Origin: Branchiostoma floridae | Taxonomy: Eukaryota; Chordata; Leptocardii; Amphioxiformes; Branchiostomatidae | Assembly: GCF_000003815.2 (NCBI RefSeq) | Contig: NC_049981.1 | Span: forward strand, 33,169,318 to 33,233,317 | Reading direction: 5' to 3' | Length of the DNA: 64,000 nt | Part shown: positions 41,473 through 53,031 of the stretch, piece by piece | Position numbering within the stretch: position 1 is the stretch's first letter | Layout of the letters: every line of letters begins with the position of its first letter | Position numbers and translations under genes: made by a program | Notes under the pieces: model-generated | Told to the model about the DNA's origin: nothing | Seen by the model: the letters and a program-made list of their open reading frames with translations, nothing else | The model's database searches: none

Positions 41473-43461
41473 CAAGAGTTCGTAGACCTCAGGCCTGCAT
41501 GAAATGTATTGGGTTTCTGTAGACCTATTGTGTATTTTTGCCTTTTTGTCTGTGGTACGTGGTTGGAAAAATGAGCTTTTTACTGTGTTGGTTGTGCACC
41601 ATGCAAAAGTCTGACTCTGAAATTCCATTTTCTGAATTTGTAAGTTTGGACAGGGATGAACATTACTTATTTTGGATTTCTTAAGTATGTAACCAACCAC
41701 AGTACTTTGAAGTTGTTGAGACGCTACCTTTTTTTGTCTCAGATGGCCCATGCACATGTAGTTACTCTGTCACATGATATACTAATATCTTCCTATTTCA
41801 ATGTACTGACCTAATGCAGCTGCTAAGTCTCCTTGGTTTGTGTTCTTCCAATGATATTCATTAAAGATTTATTTCTGGGGTGTTATTCACTTGACATCGG
41901 AATGTTACTCGCATAATTTGACCAATGATACTTTTATCTGTAGTTCCATAGACATTAGACAACATGAATAGTGGTAGCCCCCATGCAGCAGCAACAGTTA
42001 GTCCCCAGGGTGGTATGATATTTTCATTCAATCCATCCAACCCAAACCTAAATCTCCTGTAGTATCTAAGCCAAATTTAACAGCATAATTTACTATGAAA
42101 AATGTCCTTGTCAATCCCATTTATAGATGGCAAGCTGCTGGCAATGGAAGCTTTGAAAAGTTCAGAAGCTGTTGTAGTCAAAGCAAACACCCAGCAAACA
42201 TCCCCGCAAACCAATGAGCAGTTGCTTAGAAGGGGAATTTCATCATATATTTGCCGCGACAAAATGCAACAAACGATACTGAATTTAAAACAGAACAAAG
42301 CTAAGCCTCCACCACTTAACCCTGCCTGTACCATAGATTAAGCAGGCCCAAAAACCAAGCGAATATGACTAGCCCAAAACAACAAATTACATGTATACAG
42401 TATGGAAATGGCATTACCAAAGAAACAAAAAGAAACACAGGACAAATCATACACATACCTTTCTCTTATGCCCACACTCTATACAGTTCTCCTCCACATT
42501 AGAAAATTGCATCTTCTTCTGTTTAAGTTCAAGTTCAACCATGATTGCCAACAGGGTAAAGGAACTTGTACCGGAACTTAAAACTCAGTACTATACAGCT
42601 CTAGAAACACCACAAAGAGTAATAAGCAAACTTCAATTATACCTGACCAACAGATATATATTCTTGTACACTCCCGTCATCTGGCAAACTGTCAGTGCCA
42701 CTAAGTAACCTGATACATTGAAGGTGGCCCAGGCCAGATGATGGTTCTACACCCAACCATAATCTGTTTTTAAAACCAAGCAGATATTGGGAGGATGCCC
42801 CAACCACACTAAAACAGGGTCAACCTATACAGTATCAAGTTCAAGCACTAGGAGGCCCAAAATCAAACCTGACCACCAGGACACCACAAACAACTCACGT
42901 ACCAAATGGCAACACAATGGCACCTTGCGTTCCGGAGATACAGCGCACGCCCCGTGCCCGCACAAAAGGTAACCTAAAATGTCAAGTTCAAGCACCAAGG
43001 GCGCCAAAATCAAAATTGAGCATTATTCAGCCACCGCCGACACATGTGCCAAATATCATCGCGCCAGCACCAGCCGTTCAGAAGATATAACTCCGGAAAC
43101 ACCCCTCCCGGACACAAAATTCGACTTGCCGGGTCAAGTTCAAACGCGACAAGGCCCAAAGTCAATCCTAGGCAACAGGCAACAACCCCCCACCCATGCA
43201 CCAAAAATCGTCGCAATCGCGCGTATCGTTCCGGACACACAGCGCCAAAAGTGCCCCAAAAACACAAAAAATGCCACCTTCAATGTCAAGGTCAAGCGCC
43301 AGGAGGCCCAAAATCACACCTGAGTGTCAGGCTACCATCCCCAACCCACGTACCAAAAATCGTCGTGCTCGCACCATCCGTTCACGAGATACAGCGCCCT
43401 ACATCCCCGGCTACCGAAAAGTTCCCACCAGCATCAAAACCATACCTGCATACATGCAGGT
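41473..43461 (+). mobile_element. 1,989-bp Helentron/Helitron2-like element, copy 2
   Basis: Nearly identical to 880-2868 and of identical length. Inserted between GGAGAA and ACCAGAG; gene B upstream (22695-22710) shows the empty site GGAGAAACCAGACTG. Same terminal hairpin and ~150-bp internal repeats. No ORF for a transposition enzyme. Confidence 0.7.
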
Positions 43462-43463
43462 AA

Positions 43464-43621
43464 CCAGAGTGATGCGCATGGCACATGAAAAGCGGATCTT
43501 GTGAAAAGAACTCTGCAACAGACCAGAGTCAGCTTACAGATGTGCCCTGTGTGGAAGGGACTGCAATTCTCGTACAGGAATGTTTAGCCACAGTCGACGC
43601 TGTAGGGCTGATGTCAATTAG
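43464..43621 (+). mobile_element. LINE 3' fragment (C-terminal zinc knuckle), copy 2
   Basis: Frame YRCALCGRDCNSRTGMFSHS, then RRCRADVN and a stop. Homologue of 22704-22865, so it was present before B and C separated. Confidence 0.7.
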
Positions 43622-45022
43622 GATTTTACCATGGTCAATATTGACCGAAGAAGGCCATATACATACTTGTTAACAATTTTTGTGCTTATTGTGTGATTAC
43701 GGATCTATCGTCGGGTAAAAACAATGTATATCGACTCGTGTTTGCACTTGTGCAATTACATGTACTGTTCCTTCTTCGGTACGGAAGTCTATAGTCATAA
43801 CTTCAATCCTTTCAAGTGCAGCTGTTGAGAAGCTATTTCACGATCTTCGAAAGTCTAGATCTGGGCTTTACTACTGAACGATAACACAGGCGTGACCTAG
43901 CTTGGCTATGTACGGGGCATAGAGGCGCCCAAGCAGACCTCAAGATGACTGACAAGTTTAGCTTGCTACAGAACGTTGTTCAGTCAATATAGACGTCTTC
44001 AAACCTCCAGATAGATCTATAAGGATCAAGATTCCCCCAACGTTACGCTCGTGGACTGAGAATCTATTGTGCCCACTTCCGCATTATTTCTCACGTATAA
44101 AACTTTGCCATACAAGTAGACTGTTACACTTAGATGGACCCGAAGTCTTGAAATCTACCACTCTGTCCTACCTTTTCTTTTTAGTTTCCTATTTCTCCAT
44201 AATCGTCCATACAGAGGTCCTTCTGCGGTTTGGTTTATCGGTAAAACCGTTGACACGGAAGTAAGATGAGGTCGGTCTCATTAAACTGAAAGGGGTGTGC
44301 GTTTGTAACGGCGTGTAATCAATACCCCTATATTGCACCGTAAGGTAAACTAATGTTCTGACAACTCATTAACGTCAATCTAAACATAACGCTGTTTTTG
44401 TCAAGGCTGTTTGAAATCTGTTGCACAGAAAACACCTTCCTATATGCCACACTTGGTTCGTCCCTGTGCACGCCATTGGTGAACACCTGTCGCGCCACTA
44501 GCGGTCCCACCTTTGTTCCGTGACGACAACACACCTGGGGGTGACCTGGGGGTCAACCTGCCAGAATGACGGGCGCCTCTTTGTTGTCGCAACCCTTGTA
44601 GTTTTAACGGTAACGGTTATGGCTCGTCTTCAATTGTTAATGCTGGCTTGCGGAGATGTATACAGAGTCATATTACAGACCACAACAAACTGCCAATGAT
44701 ACTGGGGATGTTCCGTTGAAACTGTGACGACAATAGAACACATTAAGCTGATACAAGATTTGCTAGTATGGAGAATTGTGCTGGTGGGTGAAAATTGATG
44801 ATTTCATAAGAGAAATAATGCAAACAATGAGCAAGAAACACATCTTGAAGGTTATTCAAAATCTGTGGAATCTTTTCTTTTTTTATCAACAGTTCTGCAT
44901 TTTGTCACTACCTTTGTGCTTTGATATAAATGCCCATGATGTACTCTAGCTACAGACAAACGTACAAATACAACTGTGGCAAACAGTTCATGCATTTTTC
45001 TTTAATACTCTATCCGTGTTGC
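43622..45022. other. Upstream/intergenic region C-D, duplicated part
   Basis: Homologous to 22865-24170 and 5540-6720. No gene is supported. Confidence 0.6.
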
Positions 45023-45122
45023 NNNNNNNNNNNNNNNNNNNNNNNNNNNNNNNNNNNNNNNNNNNNNNNNNNNNNNNNNNNNNNNNNNNNNNNNNNNNNN
45101 NNNNNNNNNNNNNNNNNNNNNN
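45023..45122. other. Assembly gap (100 N)
   Basis: Falls in a tandem-repeat region, probably the reason for the break. Confidence 0.95.
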
Positions 45123-46440
45123 CACAAGCTCACACATATTCCATATACACACGTACAAACACATCCAACCCAAACACTGCTGCCGTGCCCTTGGTGTTGT
45201 TAACGGAAGTTTATTTCCAAAGTTTGTACATGTGCCAGGGCGATTCCATCCCTGCTTCATGGGGGGGGGGGGGGGCTATACTGTTACCGTATACAAGAAC
45301 ACTGCATTCACATAGTTTAAACTGTGACGACAATAGAACACATTAAGCCTATACAAGATTCGCTGGTTGTGAGAATTGTGTGGATGAAAATTGATGATTT
45401 CATCAGATAAACAATGCAAACAAAGAACAAGTGAATAGTTACTCAACATCTGTGGGTCTTTTTTTAAATCAACAGTTGTGCATTTTGTCACTACTACCCT
45501 TTGTGCTTGATATAAATACTCATGTACTCTAGAGATAAACGTACAAATACAACTGTAGTAAACAGTTCATGCATTTTTCTTACCCTATCCGTGTTGCCAC
45601 AAGCTCACACATATTCCACATACACACGTACAAACACAACCCAAACAAACACTGCTGCAGTGGCGTTGTTAACGGAAGTTTATTTCTCAAGTTTTCGTAC
45701 ATGTGCCAGGGCGATTCCATCTCTGCTTCCATTGGGGGGGGGGGGGGGCGGAGGGGCATCACATTTCTTCCAAATGTGATGACTTTACAGAATATAGTCG
45801 ACCTCTACAAGCGGCAACACACTTCGGATATGTTCAGTGTGGAAACAATTAAAATATCTCACAAACTGAAACGAAGGGACTCTATACCAAAGCAGCTCAG
45901 CCGCTTTATATACTTATATAGATACATTTATACCCAGTAGCATAGAACTCTTTGAATGTTTTAGATCCTCTCAGAGGGGCCAGTTGCTTCTCTCGGTGTT
46001 TCCTGTCAGGTTTGACTAGCTATAGTTTCCACAGTTTGAAGCGACGATTGCAGCCAGGAAACCTATCCGTGTTGCCACAAGTTCACACATAATCATATTC
46101 CACATACACACGTACAAACACATCCAACCCAAACACTTCTGCCGTGGCGTTGTTAACGGAAGTTTATTTCCAAAGTTTTTGGTACACGTGTCAGGGCGAT
46201 TCCATCCCTGCTTCCATGGGGGGTGGGGTGATCACATTTCTTCCAAACGTGATGACTTTACAGAATATAGTCTACCTCTACAAGCGGCAACACACCATGG
46301 ATATGTTCAGCGTGGAAACAGTTAAAAAATCTCACAAACTGAACCAAAGGGATTCTATACCAAAGCAGCTCAGTCGCTATATATGCTTATATAGATACAT
46401 TTATACCCAGTAACATAGAACTCTTTGAAAATCCTCTCAG
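45123..46440. repeat. Three imperfect ~470-bp tandem copies with poly-G
   Basis: The block CACACGTACAAACACA(T)CCAACC..AAACACTGCTGC starts near 45135, 45600 and 46080 and is each time followed by GTTGTTAACGGAAGTTTATT and a G tract. Two copies continue with the CATCACATTT hairpin segment. A further single copy is at 6800-6960. Confidence 0.75.
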
Positions 46441-49400
46441 AGGAGCCAGTTTCTCTCAGTGTTTCCCGTCAGGTTTGACTAATAAATGATGACGTGACAT
46501 TTCCACAGTTTGAAGCGACGGTTGCAGCCAGGAAACGAGAATAAATCATAGTTGTGATGTATATGATGTAACATGAATGTTTTGGCAAGTAGTACCCAGT
46601 GAAAACATGTACATGGGTACTTACACTGCAATCGGTCGTGTGATCATGTTGTATAAATAAAAATCTTTAAATACTTAATATTTCCTAACATGTTAGATAA
46701 AGGTAACTAATGCCTGTCATAATTTACTGTAAGTTTTACAAAAACATTGCATACACATTAGCAACCGTGAAACCATTTAATATGGCCGGACTGTACAGTT
46801 ATTACTAAACTCCCTACTTTTCTTGTGATTTCAACTTTCTCGTAGTGTATAAGTTTTATGGAAGTCAGTGTGAAATGTTGACATTTTAAAGTTTTACATT
46901 TTATCAGGAAATAACTATTCATCAAAAGATGTTTATCTAAACTTGGTAGCCTTTCATTTTCAAACTGATCTCCCCAAGTTGCTTCGTAGATAGTCCATTT
47001 ACAAAACAAATATTCACCGTAGTGTAGTTGTAGCAGCAACAACCTTACATGAACAGCTCCAGTCAGAAAGTTCAGGAGAATCTTCTTTCTTTAAAGAAAA
47101 CAATGAGTATTCCTTCCTTCACCTGCTTTTCTTCATAAAATCAGATTTTATTCTTCAAAATTTCTGAACGCAAGATTTTTTTCAGATCAAGGCGTCCTCT
47201 GAACTTCATCAAATGAAACCGCCCAATCAGCATGACGGCATTGTTAACCAATGATCGACAGTATTTCAGTCAGCCAATGAAATGACAGCATCAGCTTTGG
47301 CCAATGAAATGAAAGCACTGAAGTTAGCCAATGAAATAATAACACTCCGGTCTATCAACAATGAATCGGGACCGTAATGAAAACAAACACAAAATAACAA
47401 ATACAAAACGACACAACAAAATACAAGGTTAAACTTTTAGAAATGTAACGCAATGATATAATTCTTTTCCGCTATCTACTTGCTACATACTGGTTTTCTA
47501 ATGCGGAATTAAAACAGCAATACATAATTATGTGGAGACAGTAACGTGCATTTTCCCTCTTAAAACATGTTATTCTTAGAAAAGGCCGACATTGACCACT
47601 TGGCCACATTTCCAAAACAAACTAGTTTACAAAATTAGAACAAATGGACGACATGTTAAAGACTTGAAATTAAGTCTGTTTCACCACTCTTTTTGTCTCT
47701 ACGTCTGTATCATCTTATCATTGATGTAAAGCATCGGCACAACCCTAAAGTGTATCACTGTGCAGAAAAATGGTAGGGATGGGGAGATACCAGGAAATCT
47801 ACATTCTGATTGGCTGTAGTTCAGCGGTGTGGACTGCCATTGGTTAAACATAAAGTTGTTTAAGGATAGCTTCACTCTGATTGGTTAAAACGGATTCTGT
47901 ATTGCCCTTCAGTGGATGTCTCAAGTTTTAAAAGAGCAACAGACGAGAAATTCAAAACTTTCTAAGAAATCCTTTCAAACGATGTCGATAGTGAATACCT
48001 AAACCCCTCATTGATAAAGAAAAGACGTTTCAAAGCTAGTCAAAAGCATATTTTGCTTAGAAATGAACTTTCAGCACATCCGCATCAACAGAGTTCTGGT
48101 AATGAGGACGGTTAGCGGGGAAAGCAACACTGTGCAGAGGGCCTGGTGCTTCACCAAACCTCGGCAGAGTCTCTCTTATTTACAGTCAGGAAATGTTACA
48201 TGTTTCTTATAACAACCTAACATCTGTTTTCTGTACACTTGGCAACGCTTAGTCAACACTCAAACTACTCATACTCTTCTGTTATTGGCTGTTGTAAAAT
48301 GGCAGTTAAGGCTTAAAAGATAGTGTAACACGTGATGTGATGACATATACACAGCAGGTATTCCAGCCTTCTTTTTACATGTATTTACACCTTCTTTCTG
48401 CTTTACGGATTCAAATTGATACAAGTTACATTGAATCATTTGTGAGAGATATGCAAAACTATTAATACATAACACATATATATATCTATTCATATATATT
48501 ACGGACATATTTTCCTTTGTGTATCTAAGACGCTATTACTACTGTACTCCTATACAGTGTTTTCCTTTAGGACAAACTGAACATGTGCTTTCAGTAATGT
48601 AACAAAAATATGACTGTTCTACTGCAATAAAATTTGAACATTGCATTGCACAAACAAATCTTTAAAAACTCTGTACAAATAAGCTTAAGGTGGGCCAGTA
48701 AGTAAAGGACAACAAAACAGTATGAGAGAAATCTTAAACAGGATCTACCAAATTCTCTGCTGCTATTGGTTACTTTTATATATATCAGATCTGAATTGAT
48801 TAGAGCATAGGTTAGCTGGGTGTCCTATAACTGCATTCCTGTCCATGTACGCAATTATTTACTCTAATACTGCAGCGTTGAAAGAAAAGGTTTTATTTCG
48901 GGCTTTCTCTAGAATGTCCTGAACACCTGGATATTTGTGCCAGTGGATTAATTAATCTGCACTTAGCATATCTAGTTAATGTTACCTTATTTCTAAATGT
49001 GGCAGTTTCAGGGTACCTACAGAATTATGAGATGGTGAACAAACAGTTACAATGGTATACATTCAACCTAGTGAGGAATTATGATTAAATTTGTTGTTTC
49101 GATGGGTGCAGAGCATTTTGCAGTTGTGCGACTGGGTAAATTGCAGTTTAAATGTATACAATTGCAGAGAACTGACATAAAACGAATCTAAAACATTATC
49201 ACTTTCTCAGCTCCAAAGTGTCATTCTGACCAAACCTGTACCAACTTGCAAAATATCCAACATGCAAACATTTCTTCGGTCTGTACCAAAACATGAATGT
49301 TCAGGTGACCTCAGAAGAGCTTGGATTTTTGATTGTATACACTTGAAAACAATGTTATCCTCTTAGAATTCGATGAAGTTTGTGAAGTCTCACAGTAACG

Positions 49401-51650
49401 AAACAAGGTTGGGAACACACCAGTTGGTCAGTCTTCAGTTGTCTGTGTCTCTGAAACTGGGATTGCTACCTGTATATTCATACATAACTAGACAGTTATA
49501 ATTTTTACAGAATCTTACGATCAATGTGACAGACACCATGTGCTAGCTTAACAATAGTAAAATTTAGCCATGTAGGAAATAATTTGCTGCTCACACTTCA
49601 CTTATTCAGACCTAGGATAAAAATGTTGTTTCCTGTTTCAGTTCTGAAAAATACAGGGTCGATGTCATGGCGTCTCGTGAAAGGCCATATCAATTCCCTA
49701 ATTCATAACTATGACTCAAGTTCTAGTTTCCATACCTCTATACCAGTTACTGAGATACTAATGACATAACCTCCATCTTATACATCAGGAAGGCCACAAT
49801 TATTTCTGATTAGGTGCGGAAGACGCGGAACGTCATGTGACAACAACAGGCTGTAGAACGCCTATCAGAAACTTCGGTCTGAGATCTTCAGCCAGGGTCT
49901 GAAGATCCCGGATGTAACTGTTAGATGGTGTTATGTTCCCTAATGGTTGCTGTAAACTTCTTCATATACAGGTTTGTCTTTTAAGAGCATGCAAGTCAAG
50001 AAGAATGTGTAGAAGAGGCATCGTGGAGTGCAGGCAAGGTTAGTAAGTGAGTAAAGTCATATCCCTTCGCTTAAAACATGTTGGTTAGAAATCATGACGA
50101 TTTAGCATGCCAGAATGTGCATCCATCGGAGTCGTAACGAACAAATAGTCCAGTCAGAGTGTCGGATTGGGTCAGGGTGTTCTTCCAATTCTGTAAAAAA
50201 AAACTCATAGAAACACAAAATCTAGTTGTCATGCCTAAATACCAGGCCTTACTCATTACAAGTGTGTGATGTCATCGCCTTTCTCACCCATGTTCTTTCA
50301 AGATTCTCACAGAACAAGTTTACCATGATAATTATAAAATGCCGTTTTGTTGGCCTCCCTATACAATACTGTGATTCAGCTGACATAACCTCTATCTGGT
50401 ACTTACAAACGGCTGTAACTGTTGTCCACTGGTTGTGAGAAACGCAGAAATTCAGGTTTTCAGCAGCAGGCTGTGCAGTCTGTCTGACCGATGTGGCTAT
50501 TTAGGATATTAACTGTATATCTGAACCCCGTTACCCTGCTGCATTTTCCCATTATTATAAGAATATTAAGTAACAATGTAACGCTACAACCTTCACAATT
50601 TGAAACTTTATCGAGATTCCAAGTGTAAAATAAATAGACACTCGCACTTCCTTCGTGTTGTCAGTTGGAGCGGTATGATATAAACTCTGTCTATACTACC
50701 CTAATGCAGCTGATATATAACATTAGTCTATGCTATAGATAATGTTTTCATAATTGTAGCGGGTTTAACTTTTTTGACGTTTGGGTGGGGACAAAACGCA
50801 AAAAAAGTTACACTGACAGCCAGCAACCAGGCTACATGCAACAAAACCTGCCGAGTCATGATTCACAAAAAACATGGTAACACGGTCGTCATGGTAACGT
50901 CAGCCTTGTGCGCCGCTATGCATAGTATCGTAACGTAGCTGACATAACCACCGTCTGTTGGCAAGGAAGGCTCCAACTTGTTATGAATTTCGTCATACTC
51001 AAGCAGGAATATGTTTCCGTGCGAAACTTGCGGTCAAAGTTTCAACGTTGCACTGTTATTCAGCTTCAGTCAGTCATGATCAGTTTGAATAACATTGTTC
51101 TAACCTCCCCACTCTTTATGCTTGGATATCATGGTGCACCAGGCTTACTGGTCAGATTTGTCCCGCACAAAGACATTTATGTGACAGGCCTTTATCGTTC
51201 CTTTATTGTCTATCTTCTATTTATCCTACAGCTGTTAATGGCCTAGTCTAACATCCCTATATGTTCTATAAAACTGCATGTAAGTCGCTGTAGAACTAAT
51301 GTAACGGCAGGGAACATACAGAAAGGGCATGCGTTCATCGGGCACTCATGGGAATTTAATCAGAAATTTGTAAAACAGTACAAACATTTGAACGTTTAAA
51401 AAGACTGCAATTGGTGTTGTTCCGCATAAAACCTCAACGCAGTAATGTTATCCTAATCATCGTGCATGTCAAAATACACACTTCAGCAACATTTTCCTGA
51501 CATACCAGGTGATCTCTCTGCATTGCGCCCTTTGAGATGCAAAACTCGGAAGCAAACAACGTATGTTACAAATGAAAGATTAACACATTTTGTGACTTCT
51601 ACATATTTACAACTGTCATTTGCTACATTAGTCGCCAATGAGAAGCTACT
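46441..51650. other. Large non-coding intergenic region before gene D
   Basis: AT-rich, with no convincing gene on either strand; the few frames above 60 codons have no recognisable motif. It contains a CCAAT/ATTGG cluster (47221-47890) and further diverged copies of the dispersed module (near 49750, 49870, 50360 and 50930). Confidence 0.5.
47221..47890. promoter_or_regulatory. CCAAT/ATTGG box cluster
   Basis: Four to five CCAAT motifs lie at 47221-47335, several in a repeated GCCAATGAAATGA context, and four ATTGG motifs at 47808-47885. Such clusters resemble NF-Y-bound regulatory DNA. No gene start is seen beside it, so the role is unproven. Confidence 0.3.
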
Positions 51651-51654
51651 ATCT

Positions 51655-51800
51655 GGTTTGTGGGATTTGTGATATATCACGTTACAATACAGAGTATGTA
51701 CCGTGCGGACAGCGATGGTAGCAGGCTCTCCCGAGGGTAGCTTCTCCCGTTTCACCCTGATCAGCCAGCGTCTTTTGTAACTACTGTCCACAGTTCAATA
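51655..51800 (-). pseudogene. Decayed copy of the gene D tail exon 3' end
   Basis: GTACCGTGCGGACAGCGATG and the flanking sequence match 52510-52685 (CTCCATGCGGACAGCGTCGG) with many changes. Likely an old tandem duplicate of the terminal exon. The frame does not extend. Confidence 0.5.
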
Positions 51801-51922
51801 TTTGACAGGCCCGGTGATTACAGAGCACGCATATGCTAGCATGAGATGCAGCAGCATATGGTGATGCAAAGATTATGTGATCGCGAAGAACATGTAATGG
51901 ATGTTACCAATAGAAGGTGCAT

Positions 51923-52432
51923 ACCCGTAGCCAGGATTTTAATTGTGGGACCATCGAGCGCCGCAGCTACCTGGGGGGGTCCGGGGGCATGCTCCCCCGG
52001 AAAAATTGAAATTTTGACCCTCTGAAACGCCATTTCCTGCATTTTGACGGGCAAAATCGCTTGCGAAGTTTAATGGAATTTCTATTAAAGGACAAGGCTT
52101 TTGCGTAAGTCTTTGAGGCCAACTCCCTCGACATATTTTCACCATGTCCGACACCAAAGGCGCGAGGCGTCGCAATGGAGGTCCGGGGAAATTTTGAAAT
52201 CTGGACCCTCTGAAAAGCCATTTCCTGCACTTTCTGGGGCAAATTTTGCAGATAGACTCAGTACTATCGGTTGAAATGTCTATCAGGGAAAAATGCAAAT
52301 CAGTCATGCCTTTGAAAAATCTTGGACATGAAAAAAGTGGACCTTCGAGCCTGAAAAAGCGGACCTTTTGAGCGTGTGTGTGTGTGTGGGGGGGTTCTTC
52401 CGAACCCCACCCCCCACCCCCCTACCTACGGG
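51923..52432. mobile_element. MITE-like element with CCCGTAG inverted ends
   Basis: The left end ACCCGTAGCCAGGATTTT and the right end CCCCCCTACCTACGGG are inverted copies at the tips, flanked by GCAT on both sides. The interior has two similar blocks, each with a GGTCCGGGG-like stretch, (C/G)GACCCTCTGAAA and CCATTTCCTGCA. No ORF of note. Confidence 0.5.
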
Positions 52433-52543
52433 CATGAGATGAACGCATTTTACCAGCTATATTTTCATGATAATGCGCTCAGATGTTTGGTTAGAGTTAG
52501 GCCAGTGTCATGGCATGTTTGTGGGTTTGTGACATCTCACATG

Positions 52544-53031
52544 CTACAACACTGAGCATGCTCCATGCGGACAGCGTCGGCAGCAGACCATCCCCGCGGT
52601 CTCAGCTTCTCCTGTTTCCTCCTGCTCCTCCCCGGCTGGCGACAGGTGAGTTGTCTCTGTAACTGTCCCCAGTTCCTCAAGTTCAATTTCCTCCTGCTGC
52701 AGAAGACGGGGCGAGGTCCTCATGGCACGTGCTCTTTCTGACTGGCTCAACAGGGGGCGCTTTTCTTTCAATGCGCTGGACTCGACGGCCATGCCAGTAG
52801 TCTCCTCTACCGTCTCAGCTGATGGTTCCTTGTCGTCTGTCTGTGGGCACCTGGGCGTGTCCGCTTGCTTACTGGAGGACATGGCGGCTGTTGCTGGGTG
52901 TTCCAGACTGAGCTGTTCCAGCCGACTGACGGGCCCGGCCTCCTCTACCGTCTCAGCCAAGTGTTCCCGGTCCGGTTCGGAGGGTCTCTCGGCTGGTTTA
53001 CTGGGAGGCATGGCGGCTCTTGGGAAGCGAC
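52544..53031 (-). CDS. Gene D: proposed C-terminal tail exon
   Basis: Acceptor TTTTCTTCAG, then about 162 codons in frame with the glycosyltransferase donor: GRFPRAAMPPSKPAERPSEP, HLAETVEEAGPVSRLEQLSL, then a second similar block with SSSKQADTPRCP and EPSAETVEETTG, then KEKRPLLSQSERARAMRTSP, and Cys-rich end VCCRRCPHGACSVL. The S-x-K-x-A...ETVEE block is duplicated internally. Acidic, Pro/Ser-rich, probably disordered. Could also be a separate small gene starting at the Met in FPRAAM. Confidence 0.55.
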
